Of a stretch of DNA of 64,000 nucleotides, positions 50,280 through 58,967 are shown piece after piece. The position numbers and the translations under genes are program-made. The stretch's first letter is position 1; each line of letters begins with the position of its first letter. The notes beneath the pieces are model-generated. The model worked only from the letters and a program-made list of their open reading frames with translations, was not told the DNA's origin and did not search any database. Origin of the DNA: Achromobacter agilis (lineage in GTDB: Bacteria; Pseudomonadota; Gammaproteobacteria; Burkholderiales; Burkholderiaceae_B); the NCBI RefSeq assembly GCF_900496965.1, contig NZ_UFQB01000019.1:1-64000 (forward strand), written 5' to 3'.

Positions 50280-51139
50280 CGAGCACCACGCATCACCGGC
50301 AGGACTTCTGGCTCTGGCGGCTCGTCGCCACTGGCATGGCGTTCACCCTGTTCGGGCTGGGCGGCGTTCTGCTGCGCGCATTCGTTTTCCCGTCGCAGCG
50401 CCTGCTGCCCGGCGACACGCTGGACCGCCAGCGCCGCGCCCGCTGGACCTTGAACCGGACGTTCCGCCTGTTCATCCGCTTCATGGTGCGCGTTGGCATT
50501 CTGACCGTGGAATTCAGGGGCGCCGAGCGCCTGGGCCAACCCGGGCAGATGATACTGGCCAACCACCCCTCGCTGCTGGACGTGGTCTTTCTGGTGGGCC
50601 ACGTCAAGAATGCCAACTGCATCGTCAAGCACAGCCTGGCCACGAACCCCTTTACCCGCGGGCCGATCGCCAACGCCCGCTACATCACCAACGACGAAAG
50701 CTTCGACATGTTCGACCGCGCCGCCGACGTGCTGCGCAACGGCGAAACCCTGATCGTCTTTCCCGAAGGCACCCGCACGCCGCGCGACACCATGCCGCGG
50801 TTCCATCGCGGCGCCTGCGCCATCGCGCTGCGCGGCGCGCGCGTCGTGACGCCGGTCGTGATCAGCATGAATCCGCGCAGCCTGACCAAAGGCGAACCCT
50901 GGTACCGGATTCCGCCTTGCCGGATGCGCTATGTCATTCATGTCGGCGAAGACATCGATCCCGCCACCTGGCTCGATGCGCACCCGCTGCCGATCGCCGG
51001 ACGCAGGATGAACGATTACCTGCACGCCTATTTCGATACCGAACTGGCTCGCACCGCGCCCCCTGGCGCCTCAATGAACAAACAATCACCCATAGCGGTG
51101 AATGCGGAGTCCAAGCAGGATGAATCAACTGGAACTTGA
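50276..51139 (+). CDS. Lysophospholipid acyltransferase family protein (ApeD-like)
   Basis: 287-residue membrane-associated acyltransferase. The HX4D motif is His97-x4-Asp102 in ILANHPSLLDVV and the second block is VFPEGTRTPRDTMPRFHRGACAIAL. An N-terminal hydrophobic span lies at residues 17-40. The ATG at 50276 is set by the overlap with the previous stop. In pigment clusters this enzyme is thought to join the polyene acyl chain to a lipid headgroup. Confidence 0.87.
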   Translation: MTSTTHHRQDFWLWRLVATGMAFTLFGLGGVLLRAFVFPSQRLLPGDTLDRQRRARWTLNRTFRLFIRFMVRVGILTVEFRGAERLGQPGQMILANHPSLLDVVFLVGHVKNANCIVKHSLATNPFTRGPIANARYITNDESFDMFDRAADVLRNGETLIVFPEGTRTPRDTMPRFHRGACAIALRGARVVTPVVISMNPRSLTKGEPWYRIPPCRMRYVIHVGEDIDPATWLDAHPLPIAGRRMNDYLHAYFDTELARTAPPGASMNKQSPIAVNAESKQDESTGT

Positions 51140-51380
51140 ACTGAAAACCCTCGTCATCGAATCCCTGGGGCTGGAAGACATCACGCCCGAGGACATCGAC
51201 CGCGACGCCCATCTGTTCGGCGACGGACTCGGACTGGATTCCGTAGACGCGCTCGAGCTGGGCCTTGCGCTGCAAAAGCGCTACCGCATCACCATCGATC
51301 CGGAAACGAGGAACATGCGCGAACATTTCACCAGCATCGCCAAATTGGCGTCTTTTGTCAGCGCGCAGCGCCACGATTAA
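51120..51380 (+). CDS. apeE: Acyl carrier protein 1
   Basis: 86 residues. The phosphopantetheine attachment site is Ser41 in GLGLDSVDALEL. Acidic helices typical of a type II carrier. It overlaps the preceding acyltransferase gene by 20 bp. Works with the ketosynthases further down the operon. Confidence 0.9.
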   Translation: MNQLELELKTLVIESLGLEDITPEDIDRDAHLFGDGLGLDSVDALELGLALQKRYRITIDPETRNMREHFTSIAKLASFVSAQRHD

Positions 51381-51396
51381 CGCATACGGAGTCACG

Positions 51397-51651
51397 ATGC
51401 ATACCCGCGAGGAAATCTTCAATACGCTGCGCGGCGTGCTGATCGAACTGTTCGAGATCGAACCAGAACGCATCACGCTCGAAGCAAACCTGTACACCGA
51501 TCTGGAAATCGACAGCATCGACGCCATCGATCTCATCGACCAGGTCCGCCGCCAGACCGGCCGCAAGCTCGACGCCAACGACTTCCGCTCGGTGCGCACC
51601 ATCGAGGACGTGGTGGAAGCCATGTGGCAAAAGCAGGACCCTGCCGCATGA
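51397..51651 (+). CDS. apeF: Acyl carrier protein 2
   Basis: 84 residues with attachment Ser40 in LEIDSIDAIDLIDQV. Distinct from the first carrier in sequence, which fits the two-carrier arrangement known for aryl polyene synthesis. The stop overlaps the next start as ATGA. Confidence 0.9.
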   Translation: MHTREEIFNTLRGVLIELFEIEPERITLEANLYTDLEIDSIDAIDLIDQVRRQTGRKLDANDFRSVRTIEDVVEAMWQKQDPAA

Positions 51652-52196
51652 AACGCGGCGTGGCAGCCGTCCTGGCCTTGGCCGGCATCGCCTACCCCTT
51701 CGTCGTCCATGCGGCGTTGGGGCGCGCGAGCGTGGCCTGGGTGGCCCTACCCCTGGCGCTCCTATGGCTGGCGCGCGGCCTGACCGCAAGCGCCGCGCAG
51801 CCCGGTTCGCGCCTGCTGCCCGCCGTGGCGGTCGTGTTCTGCCTGGTCCTGGCGATCTGGGATTCGGAAGCCGGGCTGCGCTGGTACCCGGTATTGGTCA
51901 ACGGCATGATGCTGGCAATCTTCGGCGCCAGCCTGAAGGCGGGCCGGCCCGTGATCGAGCAACTGGCCCGCCTGCGGCATCCCGACCTGCCGCCCGAGGG
52001 CGTGCGCTATACCCGCAACGTCACGCGCGTGTGGTGCGCTTTCTTCGCCTTGAACGGCGCCATGGCCGCGGCGCTGGCGGCCTGGGCGCCCTGGAGCTGG
52101 TGGGTCGCCTACAACGGCGCCATCAGCTACGGACTGATGGGCCTGTTGTTTGCCGGCGAACGGATTCTGCGCCCCGCCGCCGCCAAAGCGGCTTGA
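51648..52196 (+). CDS. Pigment-cluster membrane protein (ApeG-like)
   Basis: 182 residues with about five hydrophobic spans (for example VLALAGIAYPFVVHAAL, AVVFCLVLAIW, and ALNGAMAAALAAWAPWSWWVAYNGAISYG). The RHPDLPPEGVRYTRNVTRVWCAFFALNG segment matches the conserved membrane protein found between the carrier and ligase genes in aryl polyene clusters. Role unknown. The stop is followed 3 bp later by the ligase start. Confidence 0.8.
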   Translation: MKRGVAAVLALAGIAYPFVVHAALGRASVAWVALPLALLWLARGLTASAAQPGSRLLPAVAVVFCLVLAIWDSEAGLRWYPVLVNGMMLAIFGASLKAGRPVIEQLARLRHPDLPPEGVRYTRNVTRVWCAFFALNGAMAAALAAWAPWSWWVAYNGAISYGLMGLLFAGERILRPAAAKAA

Positions 52197-52199
52197 ACC

Positions 52200-53891
52200 A
52201 TGGCCTGGATTCCCCTGACGCATCTCCTGCTACCGGCCCCGCCCGGTGACGCCGACATTCCCGTCGCCGACGAGCCGCTCCTGGCGCGCAGCGCCTTCGC
52301 GCATGCCTGCCTCTTGGCGGCTGGCGCCTTGCAAGCCAAACCGCTGCGTCGGGTCGCGCTCTGGTTCGAAGATGCCGCCCAGATGGCGATCGCGCTTCTT
52401 GCCTGCTGGCGCGCGGGCGTGGCCGCGGTGCTCCCCGGCGATGCCCAGGCACATACCTGCGCCGTGCTTGACGCCACGGTGGATGCCTGGCTGACCGATA
52501 CCGACCTCCCCGTGCCGATGCAACGGCAATGGCGGCTGGCGGACCTCCAAGGCCATGCGCCGCTGGCGCCCGCCGAACTGGATCCCTCGCAGGAGCTGGT
52601 GCTGTGCACCTCCGGTTCCAGCGGCCAGCCCAAGCACATTGCCAAGACCTGGCGGCAGTTGATGAACGAAGTCCGCGCGCTGCAGGAGCAGTGGCCCGAC
52701 GCGCGCACGCCCGTGCTGGGCAGCGTATCGGCGCAGCATATGTACGGCCTGCCCTTCAGGGTGCTGTGGCCGCTTTCCGCGGGACGCATGCTCGACCGCG
52801 TCCAACGCATCTACCCGGAAGACCTGCAGCAAGCCAGCCTGCGCCATCCCTCCTTTACCTGGATAGCTAGCCCCGCGCTGCTGCGGCGCCTGGGAGAACG
52901 GCTGAACTGGGCGGCGTTGCGCGGCAGGCTGGTCCGCATCCACTCCTCGGGCGGTGAACTGCCCGCCGAGATATCCGACCATATCGAGCGGCACCTGGGC
53001 CTGCGCCCCACGGAGATCTACGGCAGTTCCGAGACGGGCGCCGTCGCTTGGCGCCAGGGCGCCGAGGATTGGCGTCCGCTGCCGGGCGTCGCCGTCAGCC
53101 TGAGCGCCGAAGGCGCGCTGCGCGTGCAATCCCCCTGGGTCGACGCCGCCGAAGAACAAACCGCGGATGGCGCGGAACTCGCCGCTGGCGGATTCCGGCT
53201 GCTCGGCCGCCTGGACCGCATCGTCAAGATCGAAGAGAAGCGCATCTCGCTGCCGATGCTCGAGCAGGCGCTGTCGCGGCACCCTTACGTCACGGAAGCC
53301 CGCCTGGGCGGGATCGCGGGCGCGCCGCGCCTTGCCGCCCTGATCGCGTTGTCGGCCAAAGGCTTGCACGCCCTGCGCAACCAGGGTCGCAAAGCGCTGA
53401 CCAGCGAATTGCGGGCGCATCTGGCCGCGGGCTTCGAATCGCTGGCCATTCCCCGCACCTGGCGCTTCTTTCCGCAATTGCCCGCCAATGCACAGGGCAA
53501 ACTGCCCCGGCGGGAATTCGAAGCCGCTGCGGGCCCCCGCCCGCTGGTCCCGGATGCGCTGGCGCTGCCCGGCCAGGCGGACGGCGAGCGCCGCTACACG
53601 CTCGAAATTCCTTACGATCTCGCCTATTTCACCGGCCATTTCCCTTCCGCCCCCGTGGTTCCCGGGGTGGCGCAAATCAGCTGGGCGATGTCGCTGGCGC
53701 AACGGGATCTCTGCCCCGGCCTGCGCTTTGCCGGCATGGAGGTCCTGAAGTTCCAGCGGCTGCTCCGTCCTGGCGACGTTGCCACCCTGGCGCTCAAATG
53801 GGACGCCGCCAAACGCAAGCTGCATTTCGCCTTCACGGTCGACGGCGCGCCCTGCTCATCGGGCCGCATTCTGGAGGGTGGCCAGCCATGA
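52200..53891 (+). CDS. Ligase-dehydratase fusion (ApeH-ApeI like)
   Basis: 563 residues with two domains. Residues 1 to about 455 are an AMP-forming ligase (LCTSGSSGQPKHIAKTW at 136-152, EIYGSSETGA, and LGRLDRIVKIEEKR) that probably activates 4-hydroxybenzoate-type starter acid. Residues about 464-563 are a hot-dog dehydratase with YFTGHFPSAPVVPGVAQISWA, the FabZ-like His motif. In the clusters I remember these are often separate genes, so the fusion is noteworthy. The stop overlaps the next start as ATGA. Confidence 0.88.
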   Translation: MAWIPLTHLLLPAPPGDADIPVADEPLLARSAFAHACLLAAGALQAKPLRRVALWFEDAAQMAIALLACWRAGVAAVLPGDAQAHTCAVLDATVDAWLTDTDLPVPMQRQWRLADLQGHAPLAPAELDPSQELVLCTSGSSGQPKHIAKTWRQLMNEVRALQEQWPDARTPVLGSVSAQHMYGLPFRVLWPLSAGRMLDRVQRIYPEDLQQASLRHPSFTWIASPALLRRLGERLNWAALRGRLVRIHSSGGELPAEISDHIERHLGLRPTEIYGSSETGAVAWRQGAEDWRPLPGVAVSLSAEGALRVQSPWVDAAEEQTADGAELAAGGFRLLGRLDRIVKIEEKRISLPMLEQALSRHPYVTEARLGGIAGAPRLAALIALSAKGLHALRNQGRKALTSELRAHLAAGFESLAIPRTWRFFPQLPANAQGKLPRREFEAAAGPRPLVPDALALPGQADGERRYTLEIPYDLAYFTGHFPSAPVVPGVAQISWAMSLAQRDLCPGLRFAGMEVLKFQRLLRPGDVATLALKWDAAKRKLHFAFTVDGAPCSSGRILEGGQP

Positions 53892-54640
53892 CCACGTATC
53901 GGCTCTGCGCGGTCATTCCCGTGTACAACCACGGCGCCACGGTGGGCGCCGTGCATGCGCAGCTCGCCGCGCAAGGACTGCCTTGCGTGCTGGTGGACGA
54001 CGGATCGGAGCCTGGCTGCGCGGCCGCGCTCGATGCGCTGGCGGCGCAGCCCCGCACGCACCTGCTGCGGCGCGCGTCCAACGGCGGCAAAGGCGCGGCG
54101 GTGCAAGACGGGCTGCGCACCGCGGCCGCCCTGGGTTACACGCACGCCCTGCAGGTGGATGCGGACGGGCAGCATGCCCTGCCCGACGCAGCCGCCTTCG
54201 CGGACGCCTCTCGCGCCAGGCCGCAAGCCGTCATCTGCGGCCTGCCCGTATACGGCGACGACGTGCCGCGCAGCCGCCTGTATGGCCGCTGGCTGACCCG
54301 CATCTGGGTCTGGATCAATACGCTCTCGGCCGATATCCCCGATGCAATGTGCGGCTTCCGCGTCTACCCCCTGTCCCAGGCACTGCCCGTGATCGACGAT
54401 ACGCACGTCGGCCAACGCATGGACTTCGACATCGCCATCCTGGTGCGGTTGCATTGGCGCGGCGTCGCCATGGTCTGGCTGCCGACGCGCGTGGCCTACC
54501 CGGAAGGCGGTATCTCGCACTTCAAAGGCGTGCGGGACAACGTGCTGATCAGCCGCATGCACGCGCGCCTATTCTTCGGCATGCTTGCCCGCTCGCCCGC
54601 GCTGCTGTGGCGCCGGCTGGCGAAAGGTTCGCGGCCATGA
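53888..54640 (+). CDS. Family 2 glycosyltransferase (N-terminal part of ApeJ-like function)
   Basis: 250-residue GT-A enzyme: CAVIPVYNHGATVGAVHAQL, the VDDGS and VDADGQH metal/sugar motifs, and GGKGAAVQDGL. It would glycosylate or prepare the headgroup of the polyene lipid. In several related clusters a glycosyltransferase and acyltransferase are joined in one protein; here they are two genes overlapping by 4 bp. Confidence 0.85.
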   Translation: MTTYRLCAVIPVYNHGATVGAVHAQLAAQGLPCVLVDDGSEPGCAAALDALAAQPRTHLLRRASNGGKGAAVQDGLRTAAALGYTHALQVDADGQHALPDAAAFADASRARPQAVICGLPVYGDDVPRSRLYGRWLTRIWVWINTLSADIPDAMCGFRVYPLSQALPVIDDTHVGQRMDFDIAILVRLHWRGVAMVWLPTRVAYPEGGISHFKGVRDNVLISRMHARLFFGMLARSPALLWRRLAKGSRP

Positions 54641-55560
54641 GCGCCATGGATCGGCACTGGGCGGACCAGCCCGAACGCGGCAGCCTCGTATTCATGCGCC
54701 TGACGGCCTGGGCCGCGCGCAACCTGGGCCGGCGCACCGTGGCGCCCGTGGTCTGGGCGGTGGTCCTGTATTTCTATGTTTCCGGCGCTCGCGCACGGCG
54801 GGCCATTGCCGAATACCAACGCCGGCTGGCGCAATCCGACGACATGCCCGTCGCGCTGCCGCGCAGCATGCCCGTCTATCGCCAGTACCTGGCATTCGCC
54901 CACGCGATTCTGGACAAACTCGACGTGTGGCAGGGCAAGATCACCCTGGCCGATCTGGACATCGCCGACCCGGACGGCCTGCACGGGCAAATGGGCGAGG
55001 GCCGCGGCCAGATCCTGGTCGGTTCGCACCTGGGCAATATCGAAGTATGCCGCGCGCTGGCGCAACGGACCGGCGCCCTGAAGCTCAACGTGCTGGTGCA
55101 CGACAAGCACGCGGCCCACTTCAACCGCCTGCTCAACGAGGCCGGCGGCGGGCTGCGCATGATCCAGGTGAGCGAACTGGACGCCCCCGCCATGCTGGAT
55201 CTGGCGCAACGGCTGGATCGCGGCGAATGGGTGGCCATCGCCGGCGACCGCGTTCCGTTACAAGGCGACCGCAAGACGCCGGTGGATTTTCTTGGCGCCG
55301 CCGCCCCGTTTCCCCAGGGCCCCTGGCTGCTCGCCGGCCTGCTGCGCTGCCCGGTCAACCTGCTGTTCTGCACGCGCCACGGCTCGCGCTACCGCGTGGC
55401 CATGGAACGGTTTTCCGATGGCATCGAATGGACGCGCGCCACCCGCCAGGCGCGGATCGCCGGCCTGGCCCAGCGCTATGCCGACCGCCTGGCCGCGCAC
55501 TGCCGCCAGGCGCCCCTGCAATGGTTCAACTTTTATCCCTTCTGGAAAGACGATGCGTAA
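54637..55560 (+). CDS. LpxL/HtrB-like acyltransferase
   Basis: 307 residues. The GQILVGSHLGNIEVCRAL segment carries the HX4E motif and GDRVPLQGDRKTPVDFLGAAAPFPQGPWLLA is the second family block. An N-terminal hydrophobic helix (VAPVVWAVVLYFYVSGAR) anchors it to the membrane. It follows the glycosyltransferase by ATGA overlap and is overlapped by the thioesterase gene for 8 bp. Confidence 0.85.
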   Translation: MSAMDRHWADQPERGSLVFMRLTAWAARNLGRRTVAPVVWAVVLYFYVSGARARRAIAEYQRRLAQSDDMPVALPRSMPVYRQYLAFAHAILDKLDVWQGKITLADLDIADPDGLHGQMGEGRGQILVGSHLGNIEVCRALAQRTGALKLNVLVHDKHAAHFNRLLNEAGGGLRMIQVSELDAPAMLDLAQRLDRGEWVAIAGDRVPLQGDRKTPVDFLGAAAPFPQGPWLLAGLLRCPVNLLFCTRHGSRYRVAMERFSDGIEWTRATRQARIAGLAQRYADRLAAHCRQAPLQWFNFYPFWKDDA

Positions 55561-55996
55561 ACGAGGCGTCATCGGCGCTGAAGTCGAAATCCGGGTGCCC
55601 TTTTTCGATGTCGATTCGATCAACGTCGTGTGGCATGGCCACTATGTGAAGTACCTGGAGCTGGCCCGCTGCGAACTGCTGGATGCGCTGGGCTACAGCT
55701 ATGACGCCATGCGGGCCAGCGGTTACGCCTGGCCGGTGATCGACCTGCACCTGCGCTACGCGCAACCCGCACAGTTCGGCCAGCGCCTGCGCGTGCGCGC
55801 CGAACTCGTGGAATGGGAACACCGCCTGAAGATCAATTACCTGATCCTGGACGCCGAGAGCGGCCGGCGCCTCACGCGGGCCGCCTCGGAACAGGTCGCC
55901 GTCTGCATCCAGACCCGCGAAATGCAGCTGACTTCGCCCGCCGAGCTACGGGACGCCGTGCGGCGCCAGCTGGAATCGATGGATGCGCCGGCATGA
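55553..55996 (+). CDS. Acyl-CoA/ACP thioesterase (ApeK-like)
   Basis: 147-residue hot-dog thioesterase of the 4HBT group: VPFFDVDSINVVWHGHYVKYLELAR contains the catalytic Asp in the DVD position. It would release the finished or stalled chain from the carrier protein. The start at 55553 lies within the end of the acyltransferase gene. The stop overlaps the LolA-like start. Confidence 0.87.
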   Translation: MRKRGVIGAEVEIRVPFFDVDSINVVWHGHYVKYLELARCELLDALGYSYDAMRASGYAWPVIDLHLRYAQPAQFGQRLRVRAELVEWEHRLKINYLILDAESGRRLTRAASEQVAVCIQTREMQLTSPAELRDAVRRQLESMDAPA

Positions 55997-56616
55997 AGCA
56001 ACGCTGCCTTCCCCGCCTCATGCACCGCCTGTGCGCCTTCCTGGCGCTGGCCTTCCTGTCCTGGAACGCCCAGGCCTTCGAGCTGGCCGACCTGCAAGAA
56101 CAACTACGCGCCGCCCCTGTCGTACGGGGCCAATTCGTGCAGCAGAAATTCCTGCGCTCGCTCCCGCAGCCGCTGACCAGCCGGGGCGAATTCACCCTGG
56201 CGGCGGGCAAGGGCCTGCTTTGGCTGCTGCGCACCCCCATCGCGCAAGACCTGCGCATCGACGCCACGGGCATCTCGCGCCGCGACGATGCGGGCAAATG
56301 GCAGGCGTTGCCGCAGCGCTCGGGCGCGGGCCGCGAGAACCAGCTGTTCCTGGCCGTGCTGGCGGGCGACACGACGGGGCTGCGCGAGAACTTCAACCTG
56401 GAACTGACGGGCGAATCGAATGCCTGGCAGTTGGTGCTGACGCCCAAATCGGCCCTCCTGCGGCAGATCTTCGACAGCATCCAGATCAATGGGGCGGCGC
56501 TGGTCGACCGTATCGAACTGCGCGAGACCCAGGGCGACCGCAGCGTGCTGCAGATGACGGACGCGGCAGCCGCCCAAACCCTGACGGCCGAGGAACAACG
56601 TGCGTTCGCCGATTGA
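55993..56616 (+). CDS. LolA-like periplasmic carrier protein (ApeL-like)
   Basis: 207 residues. A signal peptide (RLCAFLALAFLSWNAQA) precedes FELADLQEQLRAAPVVRGQFVQQKFLRSLPQPLTSRGEF, the LolA-type start. The fold would bind a lipid or polyene during transit to the outer membrane. It partners with the MMPL exporter whose GTG start lies 17 bp before its end. Confidence 0.87.
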   Translation: MKQRCLPRLMHRLCAFLALAFLSWNAQAFELADLQEQLRAAPVVRGQFVQQKFLRSLPQPLTSRGEFTLAAGKGLLWLLRTPIAQDLRIDATGISRRDDAGKWQALPQRSGAGRENQLFLAVLAGDTTGLRENFNLELTGESNAWQLVLTPKSALLRQIFDSIQINGAALVDRIELRETQGDRSVLQMTDAAAAQTLTAEEQRAFAD

Positions 56617-58951
56617 ACGCTGGCTGCCCCGGCTGTTCAAACTGGGGTTCCTGCTGATCCTATGCCTCGGCGCATGGCAATGCCGCAACGGCTGGCCCGT
56701 GTCGGCCAACCTGATGGACCTGGTGCCGCAAGCCGGCGCCGACGCCACGCGCCAATTGGCCGAGACCCGCATCCAGGAACCCCTGTCCCGCCAGATCATC
56801 GCGCTGGTCGCGGCCCGCTCCGGCGCGGACTCCGCGGAGCCCGCGCGCCGGCTGGCACAGCGCTGGACGGATAGCGAGCTGTTCTCCACCGTGCAGATGG
56901 AGCTGGCAGTCGACCTGACGGCGCTGCGCGCGCAACTGGTGGCTGGCCGGCTGGCCATGCTGCCCGCGGCGGACCGGCGCCAGCTCGAAACGGCCCCCGC
57001 CACCTATGCCCAGCGCCGCGCGCGTGAATTGTCGGATCCCTTTTCCTCTTCCGGGCTGGTGCCCGCGGACCAGGATTGGCTGGGGCTCACCCGCCGCGCC
57101 GAACAGGCGCTACACCCCGGCGGCGCCGTGCAATACGACCTCCGCACGGGCACCCTGCAGGCGGAACAGGCTGGCAAGCGCTGGGTGCTGGTGCGCGCCG
57201 AAACCCAGGACAATGCCTTCGACTCCGGCGCGCCGCAGCGCGTCGCCGCGCAGCTGGAGCAAGACCGCCTGGTCCTGGGCGCGGACGGCGCCGAATTGCT
57301 GGTGGCGGGCGGCCCCCTGTACGCGGCCGCCGGCCGGGCACAGGCCATGGCCGAAAGCGGCTGGATCGGCGCCGGCGCCACCATCGGCATCATCCTGGTC
57401 CTGCTGCTGGCGCTGCGACGCGCCCGCGCCCTGCTGGCCTTCGCGCCCGTGGCCGTCGGCCTGTTGACCGGCACCGTGACCTGCGTCGCGGTGTTCGGAT
57501 CGATTCATCTCCTTACCCTCGTGATCGGCGCGAGCCTGATCGGCGTGGCGGTGGATTTCCCGCTGCACTGGCTGGGCAAAAGCTACGGCATGGCGGACTG
57601 GCGGGCCTGGCCCGCGCTGCGGCGCGTCCTGCCCGGCCTCACGATCAGCCTTGCCGCCAGCCTCGTGGGTTACATCGCCCTGGCGTTCACCCCGTTCCCG
57701 GCGCTCACGCAGACGGCAGTGTTCTCGGCCGCCGGGCTGCTGGGCGCTTATGCGTGCACCGTGTGCCAGCTGCCCGCCTGGATGGACGGCTGGAGCCCGC
57801 GTCCCTGGCCGCCGTTGATGCGCTTCGCGCAGGCCGCGCTGCGCGCCCGCGAGCACCTTGCCGCAAGCCGCGGCGCGCTATGGCTCGGCGCCCTGGCAGT
57901 GGCTGCCGTCGCCATTGGCGGCGTTTCCCGGCTCAGCATCCAGGACGACCTGCGCCAGTGGCTGAGCCTGCCCGCTCCGCTGGTGCAACAAGCCCGGCAA
58001 ATCGGCGAAATCACCGGCTTCGTGCCGACCAGCCAGTTCTTCCTCGTTCGCGCGCCCGATACGGACGAGCTGCTGCGCCGGCAAGCGCGGGTCTCGCAGG
58101 CGCTGGACCGATTGATCGAACGCGGCGACCTGGCGGCCTATAGCGCCTTAAGCCAATTGGTATCGCCGGCGGCCGACCAGAAGGCGCTGGGGCTGAGCCT
58201 GGCCTCGAGCGCCGCCCGGCCCGGGATCTGGAAGCCCCTTACCGACCTCGGGATCCCCTACGAAGCCCTGCGGCAGGAACTGCTGTCCATGGCCGCGTTG
58301 CCCGCGCTCACGATCGACGAGGCGTTGCAAGGCCAGCAAGCCGAGCGCTGGCGTTCGTTGTGGCTGGGCGTGCATGACGGGCAGGCCGCGGGCATGGTGA
58401 CCTTGCTGGGCCTGCGCAACGCATCCGCCCTGGATGCCATAGCCGAAGCCGCGCCGGGCGTAACGCTCGTGGACCGCAGCGGCGAACTGAACCGTATGTT
58501 CGCGGCCACCCGGATAGAAGCCGCCGAACTCAAACTGCTGTCCTACGTGGTGGCCGCCGTTCTGCTGCTGCTCACTCTGGGACGCGCCGCAACCTGGCGT
58601 ATCCTGGCCGTACCCCTGGCGGCCACTGCCTGCAGTCTGGCCGCGCTCGGTTACCTGGGCCAGCCGCTCACGCTGTTCAGCCTGTTCGGCCTGCTGCTGG
58701 TGTCGGCGATCGGCGTCGACTATGCGATCTTCATGTATGAACGGGTCGCGGGCGCGCCCGCCAGCCTCGTCGGCATCCTGCTGAGCGCCGCCACCACGCT
58801 GCTGTCCTTCGGGCTGCTCGGCCTCAGCCGCACGCCCGCCCTCGCCAACTTCGGGCTTGCCGTGGCGCTGGGGGTAGCCTTTTCGCTGCTTTGGGCCCCC
58901 TGGATCCGTGCTCCCGGGGAAACCGGACAGCCCTCCTCTTTCAATAACTAA
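56600..58951 (+). CDS. MMPL/RND family exporter (ApeM-like)
   Basis: 783 residues with two groups of about six membrane spans separated by large periplasmic loops (the first loop about residues 35-250, the second about 430-650). GASLIGVAVDFPLHWLGKSYG and LLLVSAIGVDYAIFMYERVAG are the paired proton-relay helices of MMPL proteins. It probably moves the polyene lipid across the inner membrane. The GTG start is inside the LolA-like gene. Confidence 0.9.
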   Translation: MRSPIERWLPRLFKLGFLLILCLGAWQCRNGWPVSANLMDLVPQAGADATRQLAETRIQEPLSRQIIALVAARSGADSAEPARRLAQRWTDSELFSTVQMELAVDLTALRAQLVAGRLAMLPAADRRQLETAPATYAQRRARELSDPFSSSGLVPADQDWLGLTRRAEQALHPGGAVQYDLRTGTLQAEQAGKRWVLVRAETQDNAFDSGAPQRVAAQLEQDRLVLGADGAELLVAGGPLYAAAGRAQAMAESGWIGAGATIGIILVLLLALRRARALLAFAPVAVGLLTGTVTCVAVFGSIHLLTLVIGASLIGVAVDFPLHWLGKSYGMADWRAWPALRRVLPGLTISLAASLVGYIALAFTPFPALTQTAVFSAAGLLGAYACTVCQLPAWMDGWSPRPWPPLMRFAQAALRAREHLAASRGALWLGALAVAAVAIGGVSRLSIQDDLRQWLSLPAPLVQQARQIGEITGFVPTSQFFLVRAPDTDELLRRQARVSQALDRLIERGDLAAYSALSQLVSPAADQKALGLSLASSAARPGIWKPLTDLGIPYEALRQELLSMAALPALTIDEALQGQQAERWRSLWLGVHDGQAAGMVTLLGLRNASALDAIAEAAPGVTLVDRSGELNRMFAATRIEAAELKLLSYVVAAVLLLLTLGRAATWRILAVPLAATACSLAALGYLGQPLTLFSLFGLLLVSAIGVDYAIFMYERVAGAPASLVGILLSAATTLLSFGLLGLSRTPALANFGLAVALGVAFSLLWAPWIRAPGETGQPSSFNN

Positions 58952-58967
58952 AGTGGACACACAGAAA